64,000 nucleotides of DNA from Hirsutella rhossiliensis (GCF_020360975.1 NW_025408667.1:11656001-11720000), one strand, 5' to 3'; numbered from the stretch's first letter, positions 29,658 to 41,519 are shown. Numbers and translations are program-made. The notes: generated by a model not told the origin, from the sequence alone.

Positions 29658-31917
29658 TCAACGGTAGCTTCTGTTCCTTTGCAGGGCCAAAAAGGACAAG
29701 CTCCACAACTGCCGAATATTGCTCTCGGTGCCGCCACTGACACCCGGAGGCGGCTGCAGCACCCCGAGCGGCGAAATTTTGTATCCCTTCTGGCCCTGAC
29801 TCGCCGATCCTAAGTATGTCCAGCTCCATACCTCCGACTGGAGCTGACCCTTGTTATCCTCTATTACGTCCCACAGACGATTGTACGCGCTTCGCAATGC
29901 TGTATAAACGCCAACTTCCTTGCAGAAAGCCGGCATCTCCGTCCCGGACCGTGAAGTGTTGTGGGAGCTTGGGGCTGGGCAGCGATCGAGCTGCATCTCG
30001 AAGCCTTTGGCCATGAGCGCAAGATGCCAGCTCCAGACAACGGTCCCGTGATACGCGGAGTTGCTGAAGTTTGCCGCCAGCACACTGTCGCCGGAGAGTG
30101 CTGGGTTGGCCACTACCGCTCCAACGGGCGTGCTCAGACCAGCGGGGAAGGGACGTAGCACTGCGTTGGCCGAGGCGTTGATAAAGGTTGAAAGTTGCTC
30201 GTCATCTGTCGAGTTCAAGAGGAAGTGGCGAAAGGCGGTGTCTGTGGCTAATGCCAATCTTGCCTGGAGTTTCGGAGCTGTTGATTGCCAGCGCGTAGTC
30301 CACAACCACGCCGTCTGACGAGTACGTAGTGAACGATTCCGTGTGTGCCGGGCCGTCATAGAAGGTACTCTTGTTGACATATTCTTCCACCAATGACGAC
30401 GCTTCATGGACCGAGACGTTGAACTGAAAGAATCGCAGGGTTTCGTCTTCCCATACCTTAGCCCTCTTTGATGCCCGAGAGTCCCAGTCTCTCGTATGCG
30501 TGTTGTTGGGATAGACACCCGGCATCGCAGCCAGCTTGGAAATGGCATACAGCGCCGCTGGCACGAGGGCGCAATTGACATCAAACGGAATGCGGGCGTT
30601 TGCAAGTCCATAGGTGGAGTCCCGCCACTGCCCGACGACCTCGCCATCTTTGAGGTGAACGAGATTGGCCACCGTCTGATTGTGCTCGAACGCTGCCGTC
30701 AAGTTCATAATCTTACGTGCCGTCGTGTAACTCAGGTCGCCCCAGCTCAAATTTCTATTCTCGATGTTTACGGACCCGGCCTTGGTGCCCAACAAGGGTC
30801 GTATTCGCGCAGGCAAGGCTTGAAAATAGCGGTTCATGAGTATGGGGAGGAGGAAATCCGTGTCAATCATGGGGTACACGAATCCCGCAGCCGTGGATGT
30901 CTTGTTCTTTTGCATATTGAGGAAAGTCGCGTAGTCGCCAATGGTCTCTTCGTGGCAGACAGAACCGTCTGTCCTGTTGACACGTTCCAGGGCAGAGCCG
31001 AGAACCGCCTCTATGGCCGACGATTTTCCCGGGCTCAGGACGGGCTGCAGAAGGAAGGCGGTGATCATGCTGTCGCGGCCAAAGTACGTGAGGAAGCGCC
31101 AGCCGCCCGCGAGCAGCTTTTCTGTGTACGACAAGAATGACAACGACGTGACTTGGCCGGGATCCCGCATGGCCAGAAACTGGGACTTATTGTTGAGAAT
31201 TTGCAGGGGAGCTAGCTGCGTCAGCTGAGGGTAGTTGTAGGAAGCAGAGAAGTGGTAGAGGCCGGCATCGAAGCTGATGGACGAGTTGTGCCCGATGCGA
31301 ATGGTGCCATTGACTTTGCTCCATGGTGTCAAGGTCAAGGTGGTTGTTGTGACGTTGTCGAGCCACATGCGCGAGATCCTGACGCCACTTTCGTTGAACT
31401 TGGTGACTTTGATGCCTCTTTGAATAACGGGACTGAGCATGCTAGGCCCCTCGGTGAAGTCTCGAATATTCCTTATGCTCCCCAATATAGACAGCGACAA
31501 CTCCGCCGAGTCGTTAAAGGAGAAGACACCCTCCACACCGACAATGGAATTCTTGAGCGAGGGTTCCTCCCAGTACACAGGCCCCAATGGATCCCCCAAC
31601 GTAGAGTTGACGAGGCCAATGGCAAGGCTCCCGTTGACGCCATTCTGTGGTCGAAAAAAGGTGCAGATGCCGCTGTTGCCTGCTGGCCAGGCTACGATGA
31701 GGCGCGGGCTGATGATGGTGAGGTTGCTATCGGGAAGCGGGCTCGTCACGACGGCCTGGGCATCGACGTGGCAGTCGGAGTAAAAGTAATTCTGGTACGG
31801 CGGGTCGGCGAGATGCTGGACCCTGCGTTCGCAGGTTGAGTTTGCGTGTTGGGCCTGAGTAGATGCAGGCCATATCGCTACCAAGCACAGCCAGAAAAGT
31901 ATGTCGTGTCGCAGCAT
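29658..31917 (-). pseudogene. Secreted six-hairpin-glycosidase-like protein with one C-terminal frameshift
   Basis: Starts at an ATG at 31917 with a clear signal peptide (MLRHDILFWLCLVAIWPAST, cleavage near AQAQ). More than fifteen N-x-S/T sites fit a secreted glycoprotein. The middle reads GGWRFLTYFGRDSMITAFLL, GSVCHEETIGDYATFL, FVYPMIDTDFLLPILMNRYF and VVGQWRDSTYGLANARIPFD. This resembles fungal (alpha/alpha)6-barrel proteins annotated as glycogen-debranching-like or six-hairpin glycosidases; the substrate is not known. Near 30255-30262 the frame shifts by one. The other frame continues ALATDTAFRHFLLN, FSNSAYHGTVVWSWHLALM and QLQSEVWSWTYLG to a stop at 29658, giving about 750 residues in total. 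A single indel, real or from sequencing, separates this from an intact gene. Confidence 0.75.
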
Positions 31918-33390
31918 TGTCGACAGAGACGTATTGTAAGGCGCACTTGTTTTGCTGATTTCTTGTGAATTTAGCTAGGAGGCCTGAATACGCCAAGAAT
32001 ATAAGATCGATGATCATGCCCTTCTGTCGACAAGTTCACGCCGCCGCCGGCCGTCCCTGGTCGATCCGCACCGTAAGATCCACTAGTCGAGTGGTTCCAC
32101 ATCTTGCTGGGTTATCGACCCACTCTGGGCCCAAGTTCAGAAACTCAGCGTTCGACACAAGTAAATTTTTCGAGCTTTCTTACTTTACTTACTAGCCAGA
32201 TTCCTTACTTACTTGCGACCCCGAATTACTTGCTTTACTTCCAAAGTGGATTATGCAATGTAGCCAATCATCTTACAGCAGGGTACTTCGTATAACGACC
32301 GGTCCATTCTGGGTTTTGTCCGGGAAATCACACCACCGCGAGCCCAATCTCTGAGGCATTGCAACTGCAATGCTTCCATAGTAACCCAGTGCAAGGCCTT
32401 CCTTCGGAGGTCCTCCGTGATGCTTTTGACATTGGCTCAAGAAAACGGAATCGTTTCGGCTACGAATAGTAGAAGAAGTCGGCCAAGAGGTTCGTCGCTC
32501 CTTCAAAAGTTCAAAACGCCAAAAATTGACAGATGTAGCGTAATTATAGTTGACTCCTTACTTGGATCTTACTTGCCCCTGGAGGCTTTACTTACTTACT
32601 TGGGCGTAGGGCCTACTTGCTTACCTTACTTATTACTTACTTACTTGGTTATTTACTTGTAATTAATTACTTTACTTATGTCGAACGCTGCAGAAACTTG
32701 CTTCGAGTACGGATCACGGTAAGTTACATGTATTTATGTCTTGCCCGAATAGACACTCGATTACCCTTGAACAGTGTGATTTGGGAAATGGCTAATATTC
32801 TGGATCATGACGGTGCTGAGCTGAGTAGTGGGCTTGGGGTCATCGCAAGGAAGCTCCCGGCTGTATGTGGGAAGGTGAAAACTGGCCTGCAGCCCAGTGG
32901 AATCCACTAAGTTAGGTACTTTGAAGAACGATCCCGCTTGGAAAATGAAGGTACTTTCACAGTAAGCACCCATGTTGGCAGGTCTCAGAATCACTGAATT
33001 CGCCTTGCAATTGCAATGGGTAAATCCGTGGTGTGAAAAGTCTGTGTGTCTCTGCACCCCAGGGGTGCTCTGCCCAAGCCCTATATCAAAGGGCGATGGC
33101 CTCAATCTCTATGACATGCCATAACGTCATATTTCCGTAGCTGTCTCATAGATGTCCTCGTGGCCTCATTAGCTGCGCTACCTTGTGCGCTATCGTCTGC
33201 GCTACCGTTGGCGCTGCCACTAGTAGCCTGATGCTATCGTAGCTGCATCTACCCGGATTCTACCGGATCTAACACATGGCGCGATGGTCTTCGCGACAGT
33301 TCCACATTCCCACAACCCACCTATTATTTTAAGTTACAGTGGGCCCTTTGCATGAATAACTAAACCAGGTAGGCAGCATGTGACCCGCGC
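31918..33390. other. Intergenic region with TTACTT-type simple repeats
   Basis: This lies upstream of the glycosidase-like gene. Clusters of ACTTACTT/TTACTTACTTACTTGG words occur at about 32160-32240 and 32560-32690. No gene is supported. Confidence 0.5.
32560..32690 (+). repeat. Degenerate TTAC microsatellite
   Basis: Repeated TTACTTACTTAC words broken by other sequence. It does not match the fungal telomere repeat TTAGGG. Confidence 0.6.
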
Positions 33391-33582
33391 ATGATAAAGT
33401 TCGGACCGATTATCGCGGCATGTGCACGAAGGTTCGGAGGTGACGATCAGGCTGGCAGGGACCGCAGTGTTGAAGGTCTAGAAGAAGCTACAAACACCGG
33501 TTGGAGCGCGAGACTAGGGGTCTTAGTCTCGGCGCGGTGGGGCAATATCTTGCTTTGCTTTTCATTCCGTAGGACAGCCAAT

Positions 33583-33803
33583 TGTAAGAGGTTGGCCCGG
33601 AGTTTATTCAACAAGCAGGTGCCTAAGTAATGTCTATCTAGAGCTAAGGAAGAAAGGAAGGAGAACTCGAGGCGAAGCCTCGAGTTTGAACTCAAATCGC
33701 ATACAGAATGTTTTCGCAGCGAGTCGCAGCGAACGCAGAGCGAGGCCGGTGCGGGGCATGACCCTCCGGATCCGGTACAACCAGGTCCACTATGCCGGAC
33801 ACA
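33583..33803 (-). repeat. Candidate solo LTR, minus orientation
   Basis: On the minus strand it starts TGTGTCCGGCATAGTGGACC and ends ACCTCTTACA (TG...CA, 221 bp). It contains a GAATAAA-like signal near the end and a 10-bp hairpin at 33664-33686. Its first 20 bases resemble the minus-strand sequence at 41240-41258. No clear target duplication is seen. Confidence 0.45.
33664..33686. repeat. Tight hairpin inside the candidate LTR
   Basis: AACTCGAGGC, loop GAA, GCCTCGAGTT: a perfect 10-bp stem with a 3-nt loop. Confidence 0.7.
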
Positions 33804-34690
33804 GCCCATGATCAGCTGAATATCTGAGTTTAAATTCCGCAAGAAAGCTGAATATCCTGATCAGTCGAATTAACTTGGGGGGCCTCAAAATCGGGCATAA
33901 ACCCCTCCTAGGCTTCACATAGGAGGGGGGGCACACTGAGAAAGAAAAGGCACCTTGACCTGTCGCGAAGACAGTCAGCAAAAGTGATTGGAAAAGCAGA
34001 GGCAAGAGGGTCTGTTGTATTTTTTTCAGGCCAACCCAAAGTCTTTTCTACTCCGTTCAAAGCCCCCTTATGTTAATATCTGGCGGATATCGCAGGGGCT
34101 TTTTAGTGCGTGATCGGCGGATGACCCCGCAGATGACAGCCCAGCCCGTAATATCCCGGATTTCCTGGTGATATCGGCAACGCGACGCAGGCGCCCGACG
34201 GCTGCGCATCGCGGCACACTAAAAATTGTACCTACGTGAAGCCCTGCGTCTGACGATTCATTTGACCTAACTTGCGTATCCGTAGTTTGCGTGGTTGTGA
34301 TATTGTGTCCGGAAACGTGAAATGGGTCGGATTTTCGGGCGGTCTCCAGCGTATCGTTCAGCGCACTGCCGCCACATCTCCACTAAACTCCACTAAAATA
34401 GTCGACTATTTGTTGGAATGCTAACCTGCTGAGTAACCCGTGCATCGGTAGCAATACCATCACGGTTCATGCACGACTCCCACGTGACACCCTACCCCGC
34501 GATCAGGGCACGCAGCCCCGGCTGCATGCCGCCATTACCGGGTGCACATTCCGTTTCTTGTGAATAGCTTCCTCTTCCCTAGTTAGTTACAATTGAAGTC
34601 ATCACCGGTTACCCTACCTGTCGTGACTGTGACTCAGCCTACAGCTTGTGTGCATGCGTATCTGTAGGCACATAGGTGCCTACCATCACT
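33804..34690. other. Spacer, no genes recognised
   Basis: It may include the 5' LTR of the retroelement whose gag begins at 35121, but I could not define LTR ends because no 3' copy is present. Confidence 0.35.
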
Positions 34691-34754
34691 GATCAGTGGT
34701 TCCAGGTCCCGAAGGAGCCACAGAGCAGCAAGGTAGACGAAGAGTCACCGATCT

Positions 34755-35025
34755 GATCCGCCTGCAATTCACCGTGCCGTTCGGAGAAAGTGATACTTTT
34801 CCTCTACGGGTAGAAGAGACAAACTCCGTGATTCGTTCCGCCGAGCAACTCACCGACCGTTCGAAGACGACAAGTTTGTGCTAAGAGCAGGAGACACTCC
34901 TTATTCCGATCCGCCTTCAACTCACTGTGCCGTTCGGAAGAAAGAAGCAGAACCTACGGCTAACCTATTGCTATTCCTAACTGCCGTTCCGCCGAGCAAC
35001 TCACCGACCGTTCGAAGGAAAGGAA
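34755..35025 (+). repeat. Imperfect tandem duplication in the leader of the second retroelement
   Basis: 34755-34875 and 34905-35025 share GATCCGCCT(G/T)CAA(T/C)TCAC, GTGCCGTTCGGA and CCGCCGAGCAACTCACCGAC in the same order. The unit is about 150 bp. Confidence 0.65.
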
Positions 35026-35120
35026 AAGACATAGCTTAGCTGCGTCAGCAACGCATCCCGACTCCCTCGCGATTGTGCTTTAATTAGTACAATTGATCAC
35101 TACAATTCACCTCCGACACT

Positions 35121-36617
35121 ATGTCTGCAGGACCTAGCAGCAGTGCCCCGGGAGGCAGTAGTAATACCCCCGTCCCTACTATCTATATTGCTCGCGATCC
35201 CCCAAGCCAGGAGAGAGTGCAAGGATGGCTGGACAAATATACTGGCATACCGATCGACATGTCAGACATTGACCTATCCTCTGGCATACCCTGTGAACCC
35301 AGATGAAGAGCCAACGCCACGCCACCTGATCACACAACTCGCCCGTGCGTGGACCGACTATGAGAGAGCCAATGTAGGAAGAATCGACACTCTTATTATG
35401 TTCCAAGAGCACTTCGAAGGATGGAATAGTGCACTCTTCGGAAGGATTGAGCCAACGATTCGAGCTGCATTCGTCAACTATCTTCGTACGAAGGAAGTGA
35501 TCACTGGCCCTTGAGAAGATGCCGACATGACTATCTTCTCGCTTCCTCGTCACCGAAGAATATTGGGAAACCCAGGATACCCCGGTCACCTCCATCGACG
35601 AAGGAGCACAACCCGTGCCCGCAGCGATCCCTTGCCCCTCTCACCACCTATTCAACCGCCTGTACAACCTGTCCAGCAGGCCACTCAATCCGTCACCCCA
35701 ACCGCTTTTACAAACGCTCCGACGAGCTACACCTTCCTCACCGCACAAGGATAGCTCCCAGGTAACACCAGCTCCCTATTACCTACCCCAATTCAGTGGC
35801 GATTCCCAAGAGCCAAGTCAGATCCGCCACAATACACCCCATACCGCACATTGCCACCACGAGACGTGCCGAACACCCTGACCAATGCCCAGACTCTCGC
35901 CCTCTTCGTCAAGATTTGGAATAAGGAAGATACCTACTCAGGTCAACCTTACGATCTCCTTGACGATAAGATCAGGAACTTCCTAACCACCTGCCGTTCG
36001 GTTGAAGTCCCCGAGAGTCAGCTACACGCCTTTCTCCCCCGCGCCCTTACAGGTCGAGCAAAGACCTACTATGACCTTTATCTTGACCCAGACCTCACGT
36101 TCGCCGCCGCTTACCGACAACTTAAGCAACATTTCGATACCAACGTGAATCTGGAGCATTACCATACGGACTGGTCAACTATCACCTTCAACAGTGTCCG
36201 TAGCAAGCACAGTGACAAGGACCTCCACGCTGTGCTTGATATAATGCTTGACAAGCTCCAATTGTGTCAACGAGCGATTGGGCCGGAAATAGCTGGCGAA
36301 AGCAACCTCCGCAACGCAGTCATCCGCGCTTGCCGTGGAACGCCTGAGCTCAAGCAAGCCTTGTACAAAGCCCCCGCCCATTGCGAACAACTCTTTGCCG
36401 ACCTCCGCGCCTCTATTGAACTTGCGATCACGGACAACGGTAGCACCCAATGGTATACCGACCGCAAGTATCAACAGAATAGACCCCCCTTCCGCAACAA
36501 TAACAGCGCGAACCCCAAACGACAGCCGCAGAGAAAGAAGGTGTGCTTCATCTGCGGCAAAGCTGGCTGTTGGTCTACCAAGCATACCATAGAAGAACGG
36601 AAACAATCACGGATGTA
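35121..36617 (+). pseudogene. copia-like-2 Gag region, frameshifted and interrupted
   Basis: ATG at 35121 (MSAGPSSSAPGGSSNTPVPT). A frameshift near 35280 moves on to YPVNPDEEPTPRHLITQLAR. More shifts occur around 35515-35850. The longest clean part, 35851-36617, encodes a capsid-like region (ALFVKIWNKEDTYSGQPYDL, DKIRNFLTTCRSV, LTGRAKTYYDLYL) and a Cys/His knuckle CFICGKAGCWSTKH near 36543-36585. The pogo-3 transposon enters at the TA of 36616-36617. The codon interrupted (TA-T/C) is restored in frame on the far side, so the break is clean at protein level. Confidence 0.75.
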
Positions 36618-36699
36618 CCCGTTGATCTTGGTGTGGGGCCACAGCAGCCCAACTAAGTGTCTTCGCCACTTAGTTGGCCCAAAAAATCCGGCACAGCAG
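36618..36699 (+). repeat. pogo-3 left terminal inverted repeat with internal hairpin
   Basis: 82 bp, the same as the complement of 39289-39370. The internal hairpin is at about 36650-36676. Confidence 0.93.
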
Positions 36700-36971
36700 G
36701 GTCCTCAATTTGGGGTGCAAAATCAAGGGAAATTCTACGCTTCGCTTCATGGTGCCGTCAATGCGACTTCAAATAGCTAAAATATACATGTGATCAATAG
36801 CTGCGGATCACCTAAAGACGCAAGTAACAACGAAAAGTGAAAAAAATCACGTCTTTGGGCCTATTTAGGAGCTGCCGCCTTCCAGTCGAAGAGATAGGAA
36901 GACCGCGTTTGTGAGTCCAAATAGACGTATTATGTAGTAATTTCGCCTGTTGTGCGTCTCTGAGAGCTATT

Positions 36972-39186
36972 TTATCCATACCTGTGTTCCTGGAGCGTCT
37001 GCTGTATCTTGTTGGACGATCGGGTGCGCGGTCGAGGGCATGGTGTATCGACTACCGCTTCAACCGCTGCTAACGGCGGCGATGAGGGTATATTCTCTTG
37101 CGTGTCGGGTAAATTGTCCTCGTCTTCATCGTCGGCGCCATCCTCACTATGTTTGTCAAGATCGAGGCCTGTGAAATAGACGGTATCGTCACTGCCGGGC
37201 AACGACGACATATCTGTAAGTGGGCGAGGTCGGGTCGCTGCGCGCGCCCTGACATCTCTGGCGGAGTTATTTCTTCGTGGTATCATAGAAAAAGGATTCC
37301 TTGGATGGCTCTTTGAGCTCCCGCATGAGGGTATCGCAACTTTGCTCCAGAGTGTAGAACTCAACGTCTCGTCCCGTAAACTCTAGCCAGGGCTTAAAGT
37401 TCAATGTCTTGACTCTGCCATTGACTAACTGCTTCTTCCCGACTTTATAGTCTTCTCGGATCTTCTGCATCTCTCCACGAACTCGTTTAAGATGCATCCT
37501 TATCTCCTGGCGCGTTTGAAGCCGGGTTTGCTTTGCCTGGAGCTCCTCATACTCCCGGGTGATGTCGGCCATGCTGGAGCTCGTGATAAACTCTCCGCGC
37601 GGCCTGACAATCTTGCCTCTCTTCATTCGATTCGCATACGCCTGGGTTCGGCTATTCTTATCGCTGACTATGCCCTGGGAATGTGACGCCATCGCGATAG
37701 ACTCGGTGTTCACTTTCGCAAGAACCCGCAAGTTTTCTCGTGATGGCGAGCTCATGAGGGGCCCATACCGTTGCCGGATATCATTGAGGGCATCCGCGGC
37801 GACTTGGAAACGCGTCTCCGAGGGTAGGAGCGAGGCGTATGCAGGATTGATCGGCTGCTGTTGTCGTAGCTGCTCGTGGAGGATCTTGGTGATCACCGGC
37901 GCTGGGTCGACAGGAAAGAGGCCTGTTTTTTCAAATGCCGCCATAATGTTATGCCGCGTGAAGCCAGCCTCATATACGTCCTGAAAAGCTGTGAGGAAGT
38001 TGACCCGCGAAAATGATATGTTGCCTTCTGCGAGCGACTTCCGAAGCGCTTTCTGATGTGCTGACTTTAGTGGCTGGAATACCCCAACATCAAGCGGCTG
38101 CATGAGGTGGGTGGAATGTGGAGGGAAAATAGCAATGATGATATCAAACTTGATACAATACTCAGCAAAGTCAAGGGTGGTATGCCCTGTAAAGCCATCC
38201 ACAACAAGCAATCGGTAGATCTTCTCGTCGTCAGGCCGTTGGTTTGGCGGCGCCTCCACGCGACTCATCCCCATGTTGGGGCGCCGAAGATGCTCGTCAC
38301 AGCCGAACCACTCTTCCAGCGAATTTCCTGACTGTTTTGCTTGCGCTGACGATGCCCAAGACCAGCAGTTGAAATGCCTTGCCCACTCAAGGTGTATCTC
38401 TGCGTTGGAAAAGCCAGTTGGCGACTGGGCAAACCGTACGCCTGTCATGATGTCGATGCCGGCCCAGTTGGTGGTAGGGTAATGTTGGAAAACAAGCCAG
38501 GGTGGAAGAGAGTCCCCCACTGCGTTAACTGAGGCAATTACCGTGCAGGATTCTCGGTTTGCTGGGTCTAAAACTCGGGGCCGGGTGCTCTTGACTCTAG
38601 TGGTGCGCGTGATGAGAACTTGATGCGTTCTCGCAGGCACCCAATGCGTATTCCGGCCTCGTCTTCATTCCAGATCTCTGAACTGCCAATACGGTAGCTG
38701 GTGATGATTTCTCGAAGCTTTGAGTAGAAAAATTCGACTTCTTCTACCCCGTGGGCTTCAAAGGACTTCCGCTCGTTCAACTGCTTTGAGATACGTCTTC
38801 GCGATCGCAGGATGACTTCCACGCCAATTGTCAAGCCAACTTGACGAGACCGGGCGGGCATTGGGATCTCGACGCATTCTTATTGCATTTGCAACAGCTT
38901 CAAGTTGCTCTCTCGTGGCGGGCATGCCGGTGCGTTCCATCCACTGTACATACGCAACCAGGGCGTCGTCTTCGTCCTCCGTCAGCGCCAATGGACGCCC
39001 TGGAGCACGGGAAAAGGGGTTTTATGAAATTAATGGCTCTCTGTACGGATGAGCTCTTCACATTGTAACGGATGGCCGCATCTCGCACGGAAAGAGGCGT
39101 TCTTTTGGTGTTGTTGAGCGACGAACATCGGCTCTGGGGTCGCGACGAGACGCCAGAACGGCTTTTGCTGCCTCCAGGGTAGCCAT
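36972..39186 (-). pseudogene. pogo-3 transposase with several frameshifts
   Basis: The first ATG is at 39186 (MATLEAAKAVLASRRDPRAD). Shifts near 39095, 39000, 38800 and 38600 scatter the N-terminal HTH parts (SVRDAAIRYNVKSSSVQRAI; LVAYVQWMERTGMPATREQL; VSSSWLDNWRGSHP) and IWNEDEAGIRIG (first Asp) over different frames. From 38640 to 37267 one frame holds SCTVIASVNAVGDSLPPWLV, LLVVDGFTGHTTLDFAEYCI (second Asp) and FPPHSTHLMQPLDVGVFQPL (third Asp), followed by a long coiled-coil/basic tail. An acidic C-terminal extension (DDTVYFTGLDLD, DEDEDNLPD) lies in another frame to 36972. It is a DDE_1 type more distant from pogo-1 and pogo-2, with a much longer tail. Confidence 0.88.
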
Positions 39187-39288
39187 GTTATCTGTCATAA
39201 TGTATTCCGGCAAAAAGATACGTAAATAAAGTCAAGTTGCGCGAGAAAACGCGGTTGAGATGCATAGGGTTGACGTTTTGGAGGTGGG

Positions 39289-39370
39289 CTGCTGTGCCGG
39301 ATTTTTTGGGCCAACTAAGTGGCGAAGACACTTAGTTGGGCTGCTGTGGCCCCACACCAAGATCAACGGG
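39289..39370 (-). repeat. pogo-3 right terminal inverted repeat
   Basis: Inverted partner of 36618-36699, followed by TA. Confidence 0.93.
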
Positions 39371-40422
39371 TATTTCCTTAATGCCCACAATGCCTCCGAC
39401 ACGACCCCGGACTTCGCCATGTTCCTCGCCGAATTCGAAGGTCATGAACTTGACGAGACCCCTGTCCCTGACTATGATACTGCTGATGAAATTGACGATG
39501 AAGACCCAGCGATTGGCTCGCTGTTCTTCACGCAATCATTCCTCGCAGATTACGCTGTTCTACACCGTCTGACTAAGGAAGATGCCTATAGCGCTCCTCA
39601 AAGGCCCCGGCACAACAATTCCTTGTCGATGACCGTTACACAACGCGTTATCAGGGCATCATGCTCGACACAGGTGCTTCCGACGTGTCAACCGCTGGCC
39701 TAGACCAATTCCATGCCTGGCAGCGCGAAGACCACTGCGCTACCCTCGATACCACCCGCGCAGGCCAGACAGGCATCTCCTTTGGAGATGGACCCCGGAT
39801 TGTGTCTGTCGGTGCGACCGCGATTCGCACGGCATTCGGGCCCGTTGATTTCCACGTTCTTCCCACTAAGACCCCGTTCCTCCTCTCCCTAGCCGATATG
39901 GCCCGGCTAGGCTTGTTTTTCAACAATCAGACCAACGAAGTCGTCCGCGATGACATTCGCGTTCCCGCAGTACGTAAATGGGGCCACGCATGGTTCCATC
40001 TAGGTAAAGAAGAGACTGCGAGAGTATTCCTGACCGAACGCGAATTGCGACGACTTCACCGACGATTCGGTCACCCGGCCACAGCTAGACTCCACCGACT
40101 GCTTAGGTGTGCCGGGCATGATGATATTGATGAGCAGTCAATCCGTGAGATCACGAGGATGTGCCACCACTGTCAAATCAACGGCACCTCCCCCCAACGC
40201 TTCAGGTTTACCCTTAGAGACGACCGCGAGTTCAATTTCGAGATAACCGCGGATGTAGTCCAAATAGGCGGAAAGCCTGTGCTACACGTGATCGACGAAG
40301 CCACAGCGTTCCAAGGCGCCAGGTTCCTCCCCTCGATGACCGCCCGAGACACCTGGGAAACGCTACTGGAGATCTTAACATTAGACCTCAACTACCGTGG
40401 CTTCAAGGTCATGCGTCATTTT
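39371..40422 (+). pseudogene. copia-like-2 protease and integrase fragment
   Basis: After the pogo-3 insertion the frame resumes with YFLNAHNASDTTPDFAMFLA. A shift near 39600 leads into QQFLVDDRYTTRYQGIMLDT, then GASDVSTAG. This is a retropepsin D-T/S-G motif at about 39661. The frame continues with LSLADMARLGLFF, a GAG-pre-integrase finger (LHRRFGHPATARLHRLL, CHHCQ) and the beginning of the integrase core (GGKPVLHVIDEATAFQGARF). It then ends abruptly at about 40422 in a position where the core should carry its next Asp. The downstream sequence is unrelated. Confidence 0.75.
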
Positions 40423-40429
40423 CACTGAG

Positions 40430-40930
40430 TCTAACCAGACAGAGAAATATGGTTTTGGATGCTATACGCCAAGCTAGACCTACGAGGGAGCACGAGCCGA
40501 CAACTCCACAGGCTAAAAAATCTCGAAGCTAGTAGCCTCGAGAAGACTTTGAGAAAGATATCTAGAGTGTTTGAGCGCAAGGAGCAGAGTTGGTGTTGAA
40601 GGATCAGAGATTTCAGGCCTCGGCGGCTACGCTGCATCGCGTGAGGCCAAGGAAGGAAAGAATGATCCCCAATCCTAATAATATGTTCATAAACCTCTGA
40701 TATATATTAGGGAATGTCTATATGCTTCCACAGGGCGATGAAGAGGTGCTATATGATTGAAGGTGCATTTAGTCAGGTTGAAGAGGAGAAGGGGAAGTGA
40801 GGGTAGAGCCACCTGATTCGTCGCCTTCTTACACATTGGCGGAGACAGACCAGAAACCCAACAGTACACGGCAATTAAACATTGAAAGCACTACAGAGTA
40901 GTATTTCTTTTATAATTTATTATGGGCTAA
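40430..40930. other. Spacer, nothing recognised
   Basis: No ORF with a known motif. It begins at the abrupt end of the integrase fragment. Confidence 0.4.
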
Positions 40931-40935
40931 TGGCT

Positions 40936-41208
40936 TCAATTCAATTGATATAGTTTGTATGGTCCAGGCACCTTTTTGCGGTACCGGTGAGGGGGTGTAA
41001 CAGGCGATGGGTGGGGCATGGTAGGCCCGGTCGCCCTCGCTAAGCAGGCGCCGAGGGTTGGTCCGAGTACTCTTCGGCTACACGAAGAATATATATCGAC
41101 CACGAATCTGTCATTGGGAAGATGCCACGTGATCACGGCGTAACAGTCACATCCACAGTCGACGAGAGTGCGTATTCTGTAGCCTCTGTTTACGGGTCGA
41201 CTGTTCAT
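40936..41208 (-). pseudogene. Possible retropepsin fragment of an LTR element
   Basis: The minus frame includes GYRIRTLVDCGCDCYAVITW, which resembles the gypsy-type protease motif LVDSGCDCYA. The usual Ser is Cys. About 30 bp upstream on the minus strand lies a TGTGACCGGCATGGTCGAC block like the start of the candidate LTR at 33583-33803. No reverse transcriptase is nearby. Tentative. Confidence 0.3.
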
Positions 41209-41519
41209 TGGTGGCTTGAACGCTTCCTAGTCGACCATGCCGGTCACAGCCCGTGACAGATGGCCAGCTTAGGATGGTAGCTCAATACTACAAAGGAACC
41301 CCAAATGAGCGGCAACACTCTGGGCACAGGGAGCATGACGTATCAGCAGATTGAACAACTGGACGCACGTATACAGGCACGCCGCCATGAACAGTAACGC
41401 TGCATGGCTGCCTAACCAACAACCGCCTGTCAAGAAGAGATAGTCCCTTGCGTGGTCCAAATCGACAATGATGCGGCTGGCCACGGCCTGCCCCCATAAC
41501 CTCGTCCGCCAAAGTCAGT

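Larger units (their letters stand above)
36618..39370 (-). mobile_element. pogo-3: DDE transposon with 82-bp identical inverted ends
   Basis: 2753 bp, starting CCCGTTGATCTTGGTG and ending in the complement. The repeats (36618-36699, 39289-39370) match over 82 bp by eye. TA flanks both ends (36616-36617 and 39371-39372). Each repeat holds a perfect hairpin CAACTAAGTG-7nt-CACTTAGTTG. The transposase is on the minus strand. Confidence 0.95.
34690..40422 (+). mobile_element. copia-like-2: truncated LTR retroelement split by the pogo-3 transposon
   Basis: A possible primer-binding site TGGTTCCAGGTCCCG lies at 34697. The gag region spans 35121-36617, then comes the pogo-3 transposon (36618-39370), then protease and integrase fragments up to about 40422, where similarity stops. 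Reverse transcriptase and the 3' LTR are absent. The order protease then integrase with a GKPVLHVIDEATAFQ-type core suggests a Ty1/copia-related fungal lineage. Confidence 0.6.

Noticed and set aside
30496..31839. Plus-strand frames over the glycosidase-like gene
   Set aside because: They are antisense to a protein with a signal peptide and a recognisable enzyme pattern.
32160..32690. Telomeric repeat
   Set aside because: The repeated word is TTACTT/TTAC, not the fungal TTAGGG, and it is degenerate and internal.
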